Shown here piece by piece: positions 20,623 through 29,659 of a stretch of DNA of 64,000 bases. Where the stretch lies: assembly GCF_039641995.1 (NCBI RefSeq), contig NZ_CP087714.1:434001-498000 (forward strand), in the 5' to 3' direction. The notes under the pieces were generated by a model, which was not told the DNA's origin, did no database searches, and was given only the letters and a program-made list of their open reading frames with translations. The translations under genes were made by a program, and so were the position numbers. This DNA is from Geoglobus acetivorans. Its GTDB lineage: Archaea; Halobacteriota; Archaeoglobi; Archaeoglobales; Archaeoglobaceae. Numbering within the stretch: position 1 is the stretch's first letter; each line of letters opens with the position of its first letter.

Positions 20623-20848
20623 AGTACATCCTCTTCAATTCAGCAGGTTCTGGAGCTTCAAGCTTTTTCCTAACAACTGAACTCAACTCTTCCACATAAT
20701 CTCTTCTACTTCTCTCCGGTCTCATGACGATCTCATCGCCTTTAACTTCAAAGATAACCTTTTCGCCCTCTTTCAGACCAAACCTATCCCGTATTTCCTT
20801 TGGAATTGTGACCTGCCCTTTTTTACCGACGGTTCTTGTTCTTACCAT
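20594..20848 (-). CDS. vapB: AbrB-family antitoxin VapB
   Basis: 84 residues. MVRTRTVGKKGQVTIPKEIRDRFGLKEGEKVIFEVKGDEIVMRP is a typical SpoVT/AbrB DNA-binding beta-barrel, followed by a helical C-terminal tail that would wrap the toxin. A CTTTTAATGA box about 25 nt upstream gives a leaderless start. It pairs with the overlapping vapC and is expected to autorepress the operon. Confidence 0.85.
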   Translation of the reverse strand: MVRTRTVGKKGQVTIPKEIRDRFGLKEGEKVIFEVKGDEIVMRPERSRRDYVEELSSVVRKKLEAPEPAELKRMYYGQIEERIS

Positions 20849-20935
20849 TAGGTATGAATTTTGAATTGATCATTAAAAGGTTTATCCTTTAACAGCCCAT
20901 CGGGTCGCAATTTTAATTAGACCGATTTCCATGCA

Positions 20936-21160
20936 AAAATTGTGATGGGTTCAACAATTGATATTTTGGAAAACTATCTCAGGAAATCAGGTCAGTATTG
21001 GAAACAACTTCAAGCTCGTTGTCAAGTATGCCAAGTTCTTTTGTATTCTCGATTTATAGCTTTGCGGCCTCTTTGAGGTTTTCTAAAGTTTTTCTATCTC
21101 TGCAGCTCGCAACATCTTTTTTCTACAGATTTTGCTGCTGAAGGTTTGAGATAATAGTGC
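20936..21160 (-). pseudogene. Decayed ORF, possibly a HepT/HEPN remnant
   Basis: On the minus strand, short open segments in different frames read like a helical protein: MLRAAEIEKL, then ENLKEAAKL, IENTKELGILDNELEVV and EIVFQNINC, separated by stops or frame changes. The order and helical character would fit a DUF86/HepT-like partner of the decayed nucleotidyltransferase just upstream. No single frame is open. This is a weak assignment; the stretch may be simple non-coding decay. Confidence 0.3.
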
Positions 21161-21161
21161 T

Positions 21162-21444
21162 TTAAATGTTAGCTAAGTGTTTCCCAATCTCGGGTGGTGA
21201 ATCTGGAGTTAAAGTCTGGACAGCAACTCTTCTTCTGTCCACAGATTTTCTTGCATGTTCAATGACTTCATCTACGTCCTCTTTAGTAGAAAAGATCAAA
21301 ATGCCGTATTATGTGGACATATATGTCGCTCTCCTCTTTGGCCTCTCCTCGTGCATAGGAACCAAAGACGATTACCCTGACAATTACGTCTCTGAAAGTT
21401 TCAATCCTCCTCGTGAAAGAATCAGGGGCCTTTTCTTTGTTCAC
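21162..21444 (-). pseudogene. Frameshifted MNT-type nucleotidyltransferase
   Basis: From a GTG at 21444 the minus strand reads IETFRDVIVRVIVFGSYARG followed by EAKEESDIYV, the diagnostic GSYARG...SD(I)xV motif of minimal nucleotidyltransferases. The frame then shifts near 21315. The remaining frame continues ILIFSTKEDVDEVIEHARKS to a stop at 21162. The first catalytic aspartate pair is also damaged (DIY instead of DxD). The gene is therefore dead, or needs a frameshift to be read. Intact relatives are antitoxin partners of HEPN proteins, such as the pair at 29.3-30.0 kb. Confidence 0.7.
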
Positions 21445-21549
21445 GCTAAAAAACTATGGCTCTGTTCCTTAAAAACCGTTTTTATCGAGATTTAACCAAC
21501 TCAATCCAGCAGGAGGAAATTCTTATATTTTTGCATTTAAAATAGCAAT

Positions 21550-21861
21550 ATGGAATCCCTGAGAACGACTTTCGCCGTCTTGCTGGAAAGTTTCGAGTTT
21601 TCATCCGATGTGGAGGAAAGAATCCGGCTCCTCAGAACGGCTGTTGGTAAGCTGGAAAACATCTTCTACGGGACGGAGAAGGAAGACGTCTACAGAGATG
21701 TCCTCAGGAGGTTGAAGCTCAGATTAAAGGAGCTGAGGAGCCAGATGGGTTCCTTCAACCTCGACTTCGAGGAGTGGAGGGTGATGATGGACGTCCTTGA
21801 TGAAATGAGGGATGAGGTTGAGAGGATCGCTGTGAAGGAGGGCATACTCGAGGCGCAGTAA
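21550..21861 (+). CDS. Hypothetical helical protein, 103 aa
   Basis: The protein is almost all charged helix: RLLRTAVGKLENIFYG, DVLRRLKLRLKELRSQMG and WRVMMDVLDEMRDEVERIAV, which looks like a small helical bundle or coiled coil. A TATA box (TTATATTTT) lies about 25 nt before the ATG at 21550, so it is probably a leaderless single gene. I do not recognise a family. It may be an archaeal-specific small protein. Confidence 0.6.
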   Translation: MESLRTTFAVLLESFEFSSDVEERIRLLRTAVGKLENIFYGTEKEDVYRDVLRRLKLRLKELRSQMGSFNLDFEEWRVMMDVLDEMRDEVERIAVKEGILEAQ

Positions 21862-21912
21862 ATCGAACATGTGTTCGACAGATTTTTAATCTCCTTTTAT
21901 CAGGTGTTTTAC

Positions 21913-22455
21913 ATGAGGTCTGCCCTCGTCGTTGTGGATATGCAGAAGGACTTCTGCTATCCTGACGGGAAGCTTTTCGGTGGAGAGCATCTTTCGAGCA
22001 TTTTTGAGCCAACGGCAGAGGCCATAATCGAGGCGAGAGAGAAGATGCCCGTGATCTTCACCCAGGACTATCACAGAAAGGATGACCCTGAATTCCAGAT
22101 ATGGCCCGAACACTGCGTCGCAAACACTGAGGGTGCGGAGATAATAGACGAGCTTGAGGTGAAGGAAGAGGATTACATCATCAGGAAGCGCAGGTACTCG
22201 GCCTTCTTCGGCACTGATCTGGATTTAACCCTCAGGGAGCTTGGCATTGAAAGGCTATACCTCACCGGAGTCCTGACGAACATCTGCGTTCTGCACACCG
22301 CAGGAGATGCCGTGCTGAGGGGTTATGAGGTTGCGGTGATAAGGGACTGCACTGCAGCACTGAACGACTACGATTACGAGTACGCTTTAAAGCACATGGA
22401 AAACGTTTTCAATGCGGAAATCATAACCTTGAGCGACTTCTTGCAAGGGTTGTGA
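21913..22455 (+). CDS. Nicotinamidase-like cysteine hydrolase (isochorismatase family)
   Basis: 180 residues. ALVVVDMQKDFCYPDG has the catalytic aspartate; FTQDYH and WPEHCV provide metal-binding and entry residues; KRRYSAFFGTDLD carries the catalytic lysine; TGVLTNICVLHTAGDAVLRGY has the nucleophilic cysteine. The Cys-Asp-Lys triad and length fit nicotinamidase (PncA), which makes nicotinic acid for NAD salvage. Related hydrolases act on other amides. The ATG at 21913 is chosen over an upstream in-frame ATG at 21871 because the fold begins right there. The 3' end overlaps the convergent small membrane gene by 35 nt. Confidence 0.8.
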   Translation: MRSALVVVDMQKDFCYPDGKLFGGEHLSSIFEPTAEAIIEAREKMPVIFTQDYHRKDDPEFQIWPEHCVANTEGAEIIDELEVKEEDYIIRKRRYSAFFGTDLDLTLRELGIERLYLTGVLTNICVLHTAGDAVLRGYEVAVIRDCTAALNDYDYEYALKHMENVFNAEIITLSDFLQGL

Positions 22456-22612
22456 TGGCCGAAAAAGCCACTGAGATCGCAAGAGAGTAGAGTAAGTTGA
22501 CCTTCGCATAGTACAGCACGAGAAACGCAAGGGCGAAGCTCATTATTGCCGTTCCCGCAATTGACGAGCGCTGGAGACTTGCTGTCAGTGCTTTTTTCTC
22601 CCTTTCATCCAT
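22421..22612 (-). CDS. Small membrane protein, 63 aa
   Basis: After a charged N-terminus (MDEREKKALTASLQRS) come two hydrophobic segments, IAGTAIMSFALAFLVLYYA and LLYSLAISVAFSAITTLA, ending in RSRSRL. This is a two-span membrane hairpin with positive ends. A TATA-like TTATAT about 28 nt upstream on the minus strand supports expression. Function unknown. Confidence 0.55.
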   Translation of the reverse strand: MDEREKKALTASLQRSSIAGTAIMSFALAFLVLYYAKVNLLYSLAISVAFSAITTLARSRSRL

Positions 22613-22683
22613 GCCTGATGTTTTTGCTCAGAGACATATAAGCCTGTTCTTTTGTGTCCGTTTATTGCTCATCTGCTAATTTC

Positions 22684-23418
22684 CTACTTTTCCCTGAATC
22701 GCTTCCCTGCGAGTGCCATAACAGCGGCAACCGAGACCGCAAACCTTGCTGCAAAGTATGCTGCAAATGCCCCTGAACCAAGTGGAGCGAGAAGACACCA
22801 CCACAGCGGTACTTCGGAGATGAGGTATGCAGATGCAAGGGCGAGAGGGTTTCTGTTCACCGAGTACGAGTATGAAAACGCAGCTCCAAAGAACAGGATG
22901 TCCCACAGGTTCCAGTACCCGGAAATGAGCGGTGCGTTGTAGTTAACCGTGAACAGCAGGAAGGATGCGGCGATACCGGTTTTTCCTCCAAACAGCTCAT
23001 ATGCTGCCGAGTGGTAAATGTAGGCGACGATTATGCTGAAGATTCCCCAGTAAATCGCAGCAAAGGCCGGGATTGTGGCGTTCCATTTGTCGATGAAGCT
23101 GGGCCTTGCGTCGGCAAACATTCGCTCCGGGCCGGAGGTAAGCACTATCACTAAGGGAATTGCGTTTCCCACAGCGAGAAGGGCAAGGACATGGATCAGG
23201 CTGCTCGCAAAATCCGATGAATCTGCATGGCTGAGCTGGCTTTTCAGGAAAACCCTCGAAACTGTCCAGAGTGCTGCGAGCAGGAGCAGTGCTTCAATCA
23301 GCCTTGCCTCCAGACTGGGATTTGGAGTGAGGGCGTAAAAAGCAAGTGAGGTGAAGTAAGATATGGCCGTAATGCTGACAGAGTATCCGCAGGCCTTTGC
23401 TGTTAGCTTCACTCTCAA
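22684..23418 (-). CDS. Multi-span membrane protein, unknown family
   Basis: 244 residues with about seven hydrophobic segments, for example VSITAISYFTSLAFYAL, LIEALLLLAALWTVSRVFL, VGNAIPLVIVLTSG, AIYWGIFSIIVAYIY and VAAVMALAG. Between them is a polar stretch with PERMFADARPSFIDKW. No transporter or enzyme motif is recognisable to me. The gene lies upstream of the small two-span protein on the same strand and the two may be related in function, but each seems to have its own promoter. Confidence 0.6.
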   Translation of the reverse strand: MRVKLTAKACGYSVSITAISYFTSLAFYALTPNPSLEARLIEALLLLAALWTVSRVFLKSQLSHADSSDFASSLIHVLALLAVGNAIPLVIVLTSGPERMFADARPSFIDKWNATIPAFAAIYWGIFSIIVAYIYHSAAYELFGGKTGIAASFLLFTVNYNAPLISGYWNLWDILFFGAAFSYSYSVNRNPLALASAYLISEVPLWWCLLAPLGSGAFAAYFAARFAVSVAAVMALAGKRFREK

Positions 23419-23610
23419 AAGAACACCCCTGCTAAAAAGGCTGAGTGGACGTAGAAATATGTTTTTGAAGGAGCGGCTTTCAGGTTCGCTCCCTGCCAGT
23501 TATCGCTTTTTTTGATGATACAAACAATGCATGCATTTAAACTCAATCATTGCGTTTCTGAGAAAAAATTAATGTGGTGTATTTGCCTGTTCATGTTATG
23601 GGGTGAGCAG

Positions 23611-24069
23611 ATGAAACGAACCGCTGCACTGCTATTGTTCGCAGTCCTTGTGATTGCTGCAGGCTTCACCACATACAGCAGGATAATTTCGGTGAACGAA
23701 CCCTCACAGAAAAACTCTGAAAAGCTCCCGAAGATGTGCGAAACCTCATCCGGGCAAATCAAATACGGAACCCCTCCCGACTTCAAAAGCGAGGAAGACA
23801 GACAGGAGTGGCTGGCAAAGCTCGACAGTCTTGGGGAATCCATCAAGAAAAATGGACTTTTAGACCGGTACTTCCACCCAATTGGGCCGGTAGTCTCCTA
23901 CGGTTACGACTACAGCGGTTACTTTGTAATCTCTCTGGAGAACTGTTCGAAAGTTGAAAAACACGAACTGGATGGAATCTACGAAGTAATCAGCAGGGAG
24001 GCTGAAAAACTTGGTATGGCGAACATCCCTGTCCTTTTCAGGTTTGAAGGCGTTCCGGTTGCTGAATAA
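23611..24069 (+). CDS. Membrane-anchored extracytoplasmic protein
   Basis: 152 residues. An N-terminal hydrophobic segment (MKRTAALLLFAVLVIAAGFTTY) looks like a signal anchor, then a polar domain with GPVVSYGYDYSGYFVISL and VEKHELDGIYEVISREAEKLGMANIPVLFRFEGV. The second half resembles small alpha-beta domains of archaeal secreted hypotheticals. ATG at 23611 follows GGGGTGAG; longer in-frame starts exist but lack this. The 23419-23610 spacer upstream holds a TATA-like ATTTAAAC at about 23535 and nothing else I can name. Confidence 0.6.
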   Translation: MKRTAALLLFAVLVIAAGFTTYSRIISVNEPSQKNSEKLPKMCETSSGQIKYGTPPDFKSEEDRQEWLAKLDSLGESIKKNGLLDRYFHPIGPVVSYGYDYSGYFVISLENCSKVEKHELDGIYEVISREAEKLGMANIPVLFRFEGVPVAE

Positions 24070-24141
24070 ATATCGAATTTGTTAGATTTCTATTTTCGCA
24101 TGCTCGGAAAGGTTAATTACACGTAAGTGCATGTAAACAAT

Positions 24142-24363
24142 ATGGCCCATAAAACTCTCACGATATCTGAAGAGGCATACAACACTCTCAAGAGACTCAA
24201 AAAGGAGGGCGAGTCATTTAGTGACGTCATTCTTAGAATAACCAAGGGGGCGAGATTGCTGGAATATCTGGAGTCCACTGAGTTCTCTGAAGATCTGGTA
24301 AAAAGCATTGAGGATGCTTACAAAGGCAGGGAGCTCGTTAGGGGTAGAGATATTAAAATCTGA
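24142..24363 (+). CDS. DUF217-type antitoxin (VapB-like)
   Basis: 73 residues. MAHKTLTISEEAYNTLKRLKKEGESFSDVILRI is the typical start of archaeal DUF217 antitoxins, with a ribbon-helix-helix-like DNA-binding part, followed by a helical tail. It lies 13 nt upstream of a PIN toxin gene on the same strand. The ATG at 24142 is preferred to an in-frame ATG at 24127 because of the family N-terminus. Confidence 0.8.
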   Translation: MAHKTLTISEEAYNTLKRLKKEGESFSDVILRITKGARLLEYLESTEFSEDLVKSIEDAYKGRELVRGRDIKI

Positions 24364-24376
24364 CACGGGTGGTTTG

Positions 24377-24772
24377 ATGGTGTGTCTCGAGACAGATTTT
24401 CTTGTCGCTCTTCTGAGAAAGGATGAAATGGCTTTTAATAAGTTAAAAAGCTTGGTTGAAGATGGAGAAAGACTTTTTACTACTCCTGTAAATGCCGCTG
24501 AGCTGTTCAAGGGAGCATACATGTCTAAAAACGTTGAAGATAATCTCAGGAAAGTTCGCGGCTTACTGGCGAGAATAGACCTCCTTGAGTTCAATCTTGT
24601 GGCATCTGATATCTATGGCAGAATAGTTTCAGAACTTGGGAGAAGGGGCGAGCATGTTGGCGAAATGGATGTTCTCATCGCCAGCATAGCTCTGGCCCAT
24701 AATGAGAGAATTCTGACAAGGAACATAAAACACTTTGGCAGAATCCGGGAATTGGAAGTGGAGTCATGGTAA
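24377..24772 (+). CDS. vapC: PIN-domain toxin VapC
   Basis: 131 residues starting MVCLETDFLVALLRKDEMA. The metal-site acidic residues appear in LETDFLV, VNAAELFKGA, EMDVLIASIALAHNE and a C-terminal RNIKHFGRI in place of the usual TxDxxF. ATG at 24377 has GGGTGG upstream. It forms a second VapBC-type operon with the DUF217 antitoxin. It differs in sequence and antitoxin type from the pair at 20.2-20.8 kb. Confidence 0.82.
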   Translation: MVCLETDFLVALLRKDEMAFNKLKSLVEDGERLFTTPVNAAELFKGAYMSKNVEDNLRKVRGLLARIDLLEFNLVASDIYGRIVSELGRRGEHVGEMDVLIASIALAHNERILTRNIKHFGRIRELEVESW

Positions 24773-24951
24773 AATTGAGTTTTAAAGGATGGGCAGCCTC
24801 AGCCTCTCCCCTCTCATCACCTTTCAGATCGCCCATCATTCATCATTGGCCTTCTGTACCTGTCACGCTTCAGGATTAATACCTTTTGGAATTGGCTGGA
24901 TGAGTGGATTTTTACCGGTGATTGCGTTTTATTAAATTTTCTTTAGAAATC

Positions 24952-25010
24952 TCAGAAACTTTCTGAAAAAATATTAAATCTTGTCAAGTTTGATTAAATA
25001 TATTTAAATA
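24952..25010 (+). promoter_or_regulatory. amt promoter with upstream palindrome
   Basis: The palindrome TCAGAAA-C-TTTCTGA (24952-24966) lies about 35-45 bp upstream of a strong AT-rich TATA region (ATTAAATATATTTAAATA, 24993-25010). The position fits a regulator site for the amt-glnK operon. It does not match the GGAA-N6-TTCC operator known for methanogen NrpR. The rest of 24773-24951 shows no gene. Confidence 0.4.
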
Positions 25011-25015
25011 CCCCG

Positions 25016-26233
25016 GTGTCAGACTCCTGCCCGGTGATGCAGATGGACAGTGGAGATACTGCCTGGCTCCTCGTCTCAACGGCAATGGTCATGCTGATGG
25101 TGCCGGGAGTCGGGCTTTTCTATGCGGGAATGGTGAGGAGGAAGAACGCGGTTTCAATGTTCTCGCTGTCATTCGTGGCTCTTGCTGTTGTGAGCGTCCA
25201 GTGGGTGCTGCTTGGCTACACGCTCTCGTTTGGCAGTGACGTTCTGGGCATTATAGGAGATTTGAGTGCACTCGGTCTGAGGGGAGTTTCGAATGATGTG
25301 GGCAGCATACCCTCGCTGCTGTTCGTCGCCTTCCAGATGACCTTTGCTGCGGTGACCCTTGCAATACTGTCGAGCGGAGTGGCGGAGAGGGTGAAGCTCA
25401 GCTCGTTCATGGTTTTCGGGCTGCTCTGGACGACACTCGTCTACGACCCCCTCGCCCACTGGGTGTGGGGTGGTGGGTGGCTTGCGAAGCTCGGAGCGCT
25501 GGACTTTGCAGGAGGCACAGTTGTGCACATAAGCTCCGGATTCTCTGCACTGGCTCTTGCTTTTGTCGTCGGCAGGAGGCTTGGCTATGAGGAGCACAGC
25601 ATAGCCCCCCACAACATACCGATGACCATGCTCGGCACCGCGCTGCTGTGGTTCGGGTGGTTCGGCTTCAACGCTGGAAGTGCACTGTCTGCTGGAGAGA
25701 GTGCGGCAAACGCTTTGCTTGTAACAAATACTGCCGCAGCAGCAGGAGCGATTGCATGGCTCATTGCGAGCTGGCTTCACGACAAGCCCAGCGCCCTCGG
25801 AATGGTGAGCGGCGCAGTAGCAGGGCTGGTGGCGATAACTCCCGCTGCAGGGTACGTGGACTCCATCTCAGCAATTCTCATTGGTGCTGCGGCAGGAGTT
25901 CTCTGCTATGGGGCGATGCTCTTCAGGGTGAGGAGAAGGTGGGATGAAAGTCTTGATGCATGGGCGGTGCACGGAATCGGTGGGCTGTGGGGCGCTCTGG
26001 CAACGGGAATCTTCGCCATGGAGAGCGTTGGTGGATACAGCGGTCTGCTCTACGGGAATGCTGACCAGTTCGTCGCGCAGGTGATCGCCTCAGCATCGGC
26101 AATACTTTATGCGTTCGCTGTAACACTGTTTCTGGCAAAGGCTGTTGACATGGTGATGGGGCTGAGAGTAACGCAGGAGGAGGAATACGTCGGGCTGGAC
26201 ATCTCCCAGCACGGAGAAAGAGCCTATGCATGA
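25016..26233 (+). CDS. amt: Ammonium transporter Amt
   Basis: Up to 405 residues with eleven membrane segments. Family marks include [20 protein letters not shown] at the start, [31 protein letters not shown] with the first channel histidine, [13 protein letters not shown], and [18 protein letters not shown] with the second histidine. The trimeric channel brings ammonium into the cell and is closed by GlnK. The annotated GTG at 25016 adds residues with two cysteines; starts at 25034, 25037 or 25043 are also possible and fit the promoter spacing better. glnK follows after 9 nt. Confidence 0.93.
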   Translation: MSDSCPVMQMDSGDTAWLLVSTAMVMLMVPGVGLFYAGMVRRKNAVSMFSLSFVALAVVSVQWVLLGYTLSFGSDVLGIIGDLSALGLRGVSNDVGSIPSLLFVAFQMTFAAVTLAILSSGVAERVKLSSFMVFGLLWTTLVYDPLAHWVWGGGWLAKLGALDFAGGTVVHISSGFSALALAFVVGRRLGYEEHSIAPHNIPMTMLGTALLWFGWFGFNAGSALSAGESAANALLVTNTAAAAGAIAWLIASWLHDKPSALGMVSGAVAGLVAITPAAGYVDSISAILIGAAAGVLCYGAMLFRVRRRWDESLDAWAVHGIGGLWGALATGIFAMESVGGYSGLLYGNADQFVAQVIASASAILYAFAVTLFLAKAVDMVMGLRVTQEEEYVGLDISQHGERAYA

Positions 26234-26897
<664 letters not shown>

Positions 26898-27575
26898 TCA
26901 CCTCACCCCTAAATACTTGTGAACCTGTGGAATCACCCTCGTATCGGCAAGCTCCAGCATCTTCTCCTGGAGTTTTAAAACGTTTCTCACGTCCGAGCCA
27001 AACACCGGCTGCAGGATGAAGCAGCGAACGTAATCCGAGATGCCCTGAGCCCTTGCCATCACATCCTCGAAGTCGAACCGCTCCGGTAGTACAATCTTGG
27101 CAAAGGTAACCCTCTCATCTGAGTCCCTCAAAATCCTGAAAGACCTCACGGTGTTCTCGTAGACCTCTTCATATCCTGCCTTCAACGCCTCTCTGACCTT
27201 CAGATCTCCCGCAATTATGTCGAGGTGTTTCAGCTTTCTGGCTTTTTCTGGCAGTGACATGTTGGATTCGAGGTAGAAAGTCCTCGTCTTTTCCAGCCCT
27301 GCTATGAAGTTCGCATGGAGCAGCGGCTCTCCGCCCGTAAACGAGACGGAATGGATGCTCTTTGCAGAATCTATAACTTTCTGAACGTAGTCCAGGCTCA
27401 CGGGATTCTCAAGCTCTCTTCCGTTAGCGTAATCTCTGCACTTCTCCGAGTACCGGGTGTCGCAGTAGTGACAGTCGAGGTTGCAGCCTGAAAACCTGAT
27501 GAACAGCTGCCTCACTCCGCAGAATAAGCCCTCTCCCTGAATCGAGTAGAAAATCTCGCTAATGCTGGCCCTCAT
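26898..27575 (-). CDS. queE: 7-carboxy-7-deazaguanine synthase QueE
   Basis: 225-residue radical SAM enzyme converting CPH4 to CDG. The N-terminal ISEIFYSIQGEGLFCGVRQ and the cluster motif GCNLDCHYCDTRY (C31, C35, C38) are characteristic, as is SFTGGEPLLH. The start overlaps queC by 17 nt and the stop abuts the queD ATG, so queC-queE-queD form one operon. Confidence 0.92.
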   Translation of the reverse strand: MRASISEIFYSIQGEGLFCGVRQLFIRFSGCNLDCHYCDTRYSEKCRDYANGRELENPVSLDYVQKVIDSAKSIHSVSFTGGEPLLHANFIAGLEKTRTFYLESNMSLPEKARKLKHLDIIAGDLKVREALKAGYEEVYENTVRSFRILRDSDERVTFAKIVLPERFDFEDVMARAQGISDYVRCFILQPVFGSDVRNVLKLQEKMLELADTRVIPQVHKYLGVR

Positions 27576-28299
27576 GCTCCCTTTTCTTCTCCTCGTAGGC
27601 CTTCACAGCCTTTTCCCACTCCTCATCACTCAGCAGCGGGTCTTTTGTGTCGTTCAGCAGAAACGCCTCAGTTCTTTCCAGACAAGTCCCGCACTCGAGG
27701 CACGGCATCTCTCCGCCTTCATAGCAGCTCCACGTGAGTTCGTAGGGAACCCCAAGCTTCAGCCCGAGCCCGACTATCTCATCCTTCGTCATGTCAACGA
27801 AGGGGGCCTTAATCTCGACAGGTGTCCAGAGGTTGGCGAGATAGACGGCCGTGTCCAGAGCCTTGACGAACTCCTTCCTGCAGTCCGGGTAGATGCTGTA
27901 GTCGCTTTTGTGTGCTGCATAGTAAACCTCTCCTGCCCCGGCCTTCACCGCATAGCCAGCAGCTATGGAGAGCATTATCATGTTCCTGTTGGGGACAATT
28001 GTCCTTTTCTGCACATCCTCGCTGTAGAATGCCTTTGGCACCTCATCACTTCCGGTCAGCGCCCCTGCCGAAATAAGATCGTGAATTGCTGAGATGTCCA
28101 CGACTCTGTGGGTTACTCTGCCCACTTCACCTGCCTTCTCCGCTATCAGCCTCGCGTGCTCCACTTCTCTCAAATGCTTCTGCCCGTAGTTGAACGTGAG
28201 AGCGTGAACCTCATAGCCCCTATCGAGGAGCCAGTAGAGGAGCGTCGAGCTATCTATCCCCCCGCTGAGTATGAGGACGGCCTTATTTGCAGCGCTCAT
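27559..28299 (-). CDS. queC: 7-cyano-7-deazaguanine synthase QueC
   Basis: 246 residues. The PP-loop SGGIDSSTLLYWLL binds ATP, FNYGQKH follows, and the zinc site is four cysteines in SCYEGGEMPCLECGTCLER. It converts CDG to preQ0 with ammonia and ATP. In archaea preQ0 goes to archaeosine in tRNA. First gene of the que operon; GGGTGAGGTGAC lies just upstream of the ATG. It starts a minus-strand unit that is divergent from cas6. Confidence 0.93.
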   Translation of the reverse strand: MSAANKAVLILSGGIDSSTLLYWLLDRGYEVHALTFNYGQKHLREVEHARLIAEKAGEVGRVTHRVVDISAIHDLISAGALTGSDEVPKAFYSEDVQKRTIVPNRNMIMLSIAAGYAVKAGAGEVYYAAHKSDYSIYPDCRKEFVKALDTAVYLANLWTPVEIKAPFVDMTKDEIVGLGLKLGVPYELTWSCYEGGEMPCLECGTCLERTEAFLLNDTKDPLLSDEEWEKAVKAYEEKKREHEGQH

Positions 28300-28521
28300 G
28301 TCACCTCACCCGTTCCGCGCGAAATGCCCTTCTCATCTTAAACACCATCTATCGGGTTCTGCACCCTTTGGCTGAATGCTGGCAGGGTATTTAATGACTG
28401 TGTGTCCTGAAATGTTCTCGTTCCAAATTGTGAAACATTCTGATAAAAATTTTTCATCAAAGTGTTTTTTACTTTTTAAGCAGGCAAAAAAGTTTTATTT
28501 TTCTGAAATCAAGACGCATCA
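28300..28521. promoter_or_regulatory. Divergent queC / cas6 promoter region
   Basis: A GTATTTAATG element sits at about 28388, and a cas6-side TATA (GTTTTATTTTT, 28492-28502) lies about 25 nt before the cas6 ATG. On the other side GTTTAAGATG (minus strand, about 28339) could serve queC. No ORF or RNA gene is supported in the 222 bp. Confidence 0.45.
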
Positions 28522-29247
28522 ATGCGCCTGAAGGTGGACCTTGCACCTCTGGAGCGAACGCCTGTTATAAATCTGAACCACCAGTACCACCTCGCCTCTG
28601 CAATTTACAGGGCAATCGAGAGGGCTGATCCGTCGCTATCTCTCGAACTCCACAGGCCTGGCGTTCCGAAGCTGTTCACCTTCAGCAAGCTCATGATTCC
28701 GGGGAGAAGATTCAGGATCAAGGGCGAAAAGATGGTCGTTTACGGTGACAGCGCTCATTTCTTCTTCTCCACGATGAGGAATGAGATCGCCGAGAAGCTC
28801 GTCGAGGGTCTGCTTTCAAAACCTGAAATTGAGATCTCGGGTGCAAGATTTCTGGTCTCTGAAGTCAGGGTTATGCGGGAGAAAAAAATTGGAAGCAGGG
28901 AGCGATTCGTAACTCTCAGCCCGATAAACGTTTCCAGAAATTCCGGAGAGAACGGGAACGGGAAGGTAATCGACCTCTATCCCAAGGATGCCGAGTTTTA
29001 CGAAATAATCCGGCAGAATCTGGTGAGAAAGTACATGGCACACTACCGGAGGACTCCGGAGAACGCTGATCTGGAAATAAAACCCCTGAGCGTCAAGGCC
29101 AAGAGGATCAGGATAAAGAACACGTTTCACCGCTGCGTGGAGATGGTTTTCGAGGCCAGGGGGAGTAAAGAGCTTCTGGAGGTAGGATACAAGGCTGGTT
29201 TTGGTGGTAAGAACAGCATGGGGCTCGGGATGGTGAAGGTGGTTTGA
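28522..29247 (+). CDS. cas6: CRISPR pre-crRNA endonuclease Cas6
   Basis: 241 residues with two ferredoxin-like halves. The C-terminal glycine-rich loop GYKAGFGGKNSMGLGMVKV is the Cas6 family mark. N-terminal NHQYHLASAIYRAI, together with H44 in LELHRPGVPKLFTFSKL, offers candidates for the catalytic histidine. It cuts the array transcript within the repeat, leaving an 8-nt handle; here that would be ATTGAAAG. It is first in the cas operon, with a leaderless start at 28522, and is followed by a toxin-antitoxin pair instead of cas8. Confidence 0.92.
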   Translation: MRLKVDLAPLERTPVINLNHQYHLASAIYRAIERADPSLSLELHRPGVPKLFTFSKLMIPGRRFRIKGEKMVVYGDSAHFFFSTMRNEIAEKLVEGLLSKPEIEISGARFLVSEVRVMREKKIGSRERFVTLSPINVSRNSGENGNGKVIDLYPKDAEFYEIIRQNLVRKYMAHYRRTPENADLEIKPLSVKAKRIRIKNTFHRCVEMVFEARGSKELLEVGYKAGFGGKNSMGLGMVKVV

Positions 29248-29299
29248 TGCGAAATGTTTAATGATAATACGTGGAAAATCAATGTGCAGGTGTGGAGCC

Positions 29300-29659
29300 A
29301 TGGATGATCCCGTCAAACTCTGGTTCAGGTTTGCTGAGAGAGACCTGAGGAGTGCAAAGAAAAATTACGAGATTGGGGAGTATCACGTTTCGGCCTTTCT
29401 GACTCAACAGTCAGTGGAAAAGGCCTTAAAAGCTCTCCATATAAAGAAAATAGGTGAATTTCCCAGAATACATGATTTAACACGTCTGGCAAGAATGATA
29501 AATGCACCCGAGGATATTCTCAAGCTCTGTGCAGAAATCAATCCAGCTTATACTGCAACTAGGTATCCTGATGTGGCTGAAGATTTCTCAGAGTGGGAAG
29601 TCTTAGAGCTTATTGAGAAAGCTGAAAGGGTGATAGAATGGGTGAAGCAGTTAATTTAG
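29300..29659 (+). CDS. HEPN-domain protein (toxin of a HEPN/MNT pair)
   Basis: About 119 residues of the COG2250 HEPN type: LWFRFAERDLRSAKKNYEIGEYHVSAFLTQQSVEKALKALH, then FPRIHDLTRLARMI. HEPN proteins of this type are RNases, or targets of modification, held in check by a neighbouring nucleotidyltransferase. The gene overlaps the nucleotidyltransferase gene by 22 nt. The start is not certain: ATG 29300 begins the conserved part, while ATG 29282 would be leaderless from a GTTTAATGAT box at about 29255. The gene lies 52 bp after cas6 in the cas operon. Confidence 0.85.
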   Translation: MDDPVKLWFRFAERDLRSAKKNYEIGEYHVSAFLTQQSVEKALKALHIKKIGEFPRIHDLTRLARMINAPEDILKLCAEINPAYTATRYPDVAEDFSEWEVLELIEKAERVIEWVKQLI

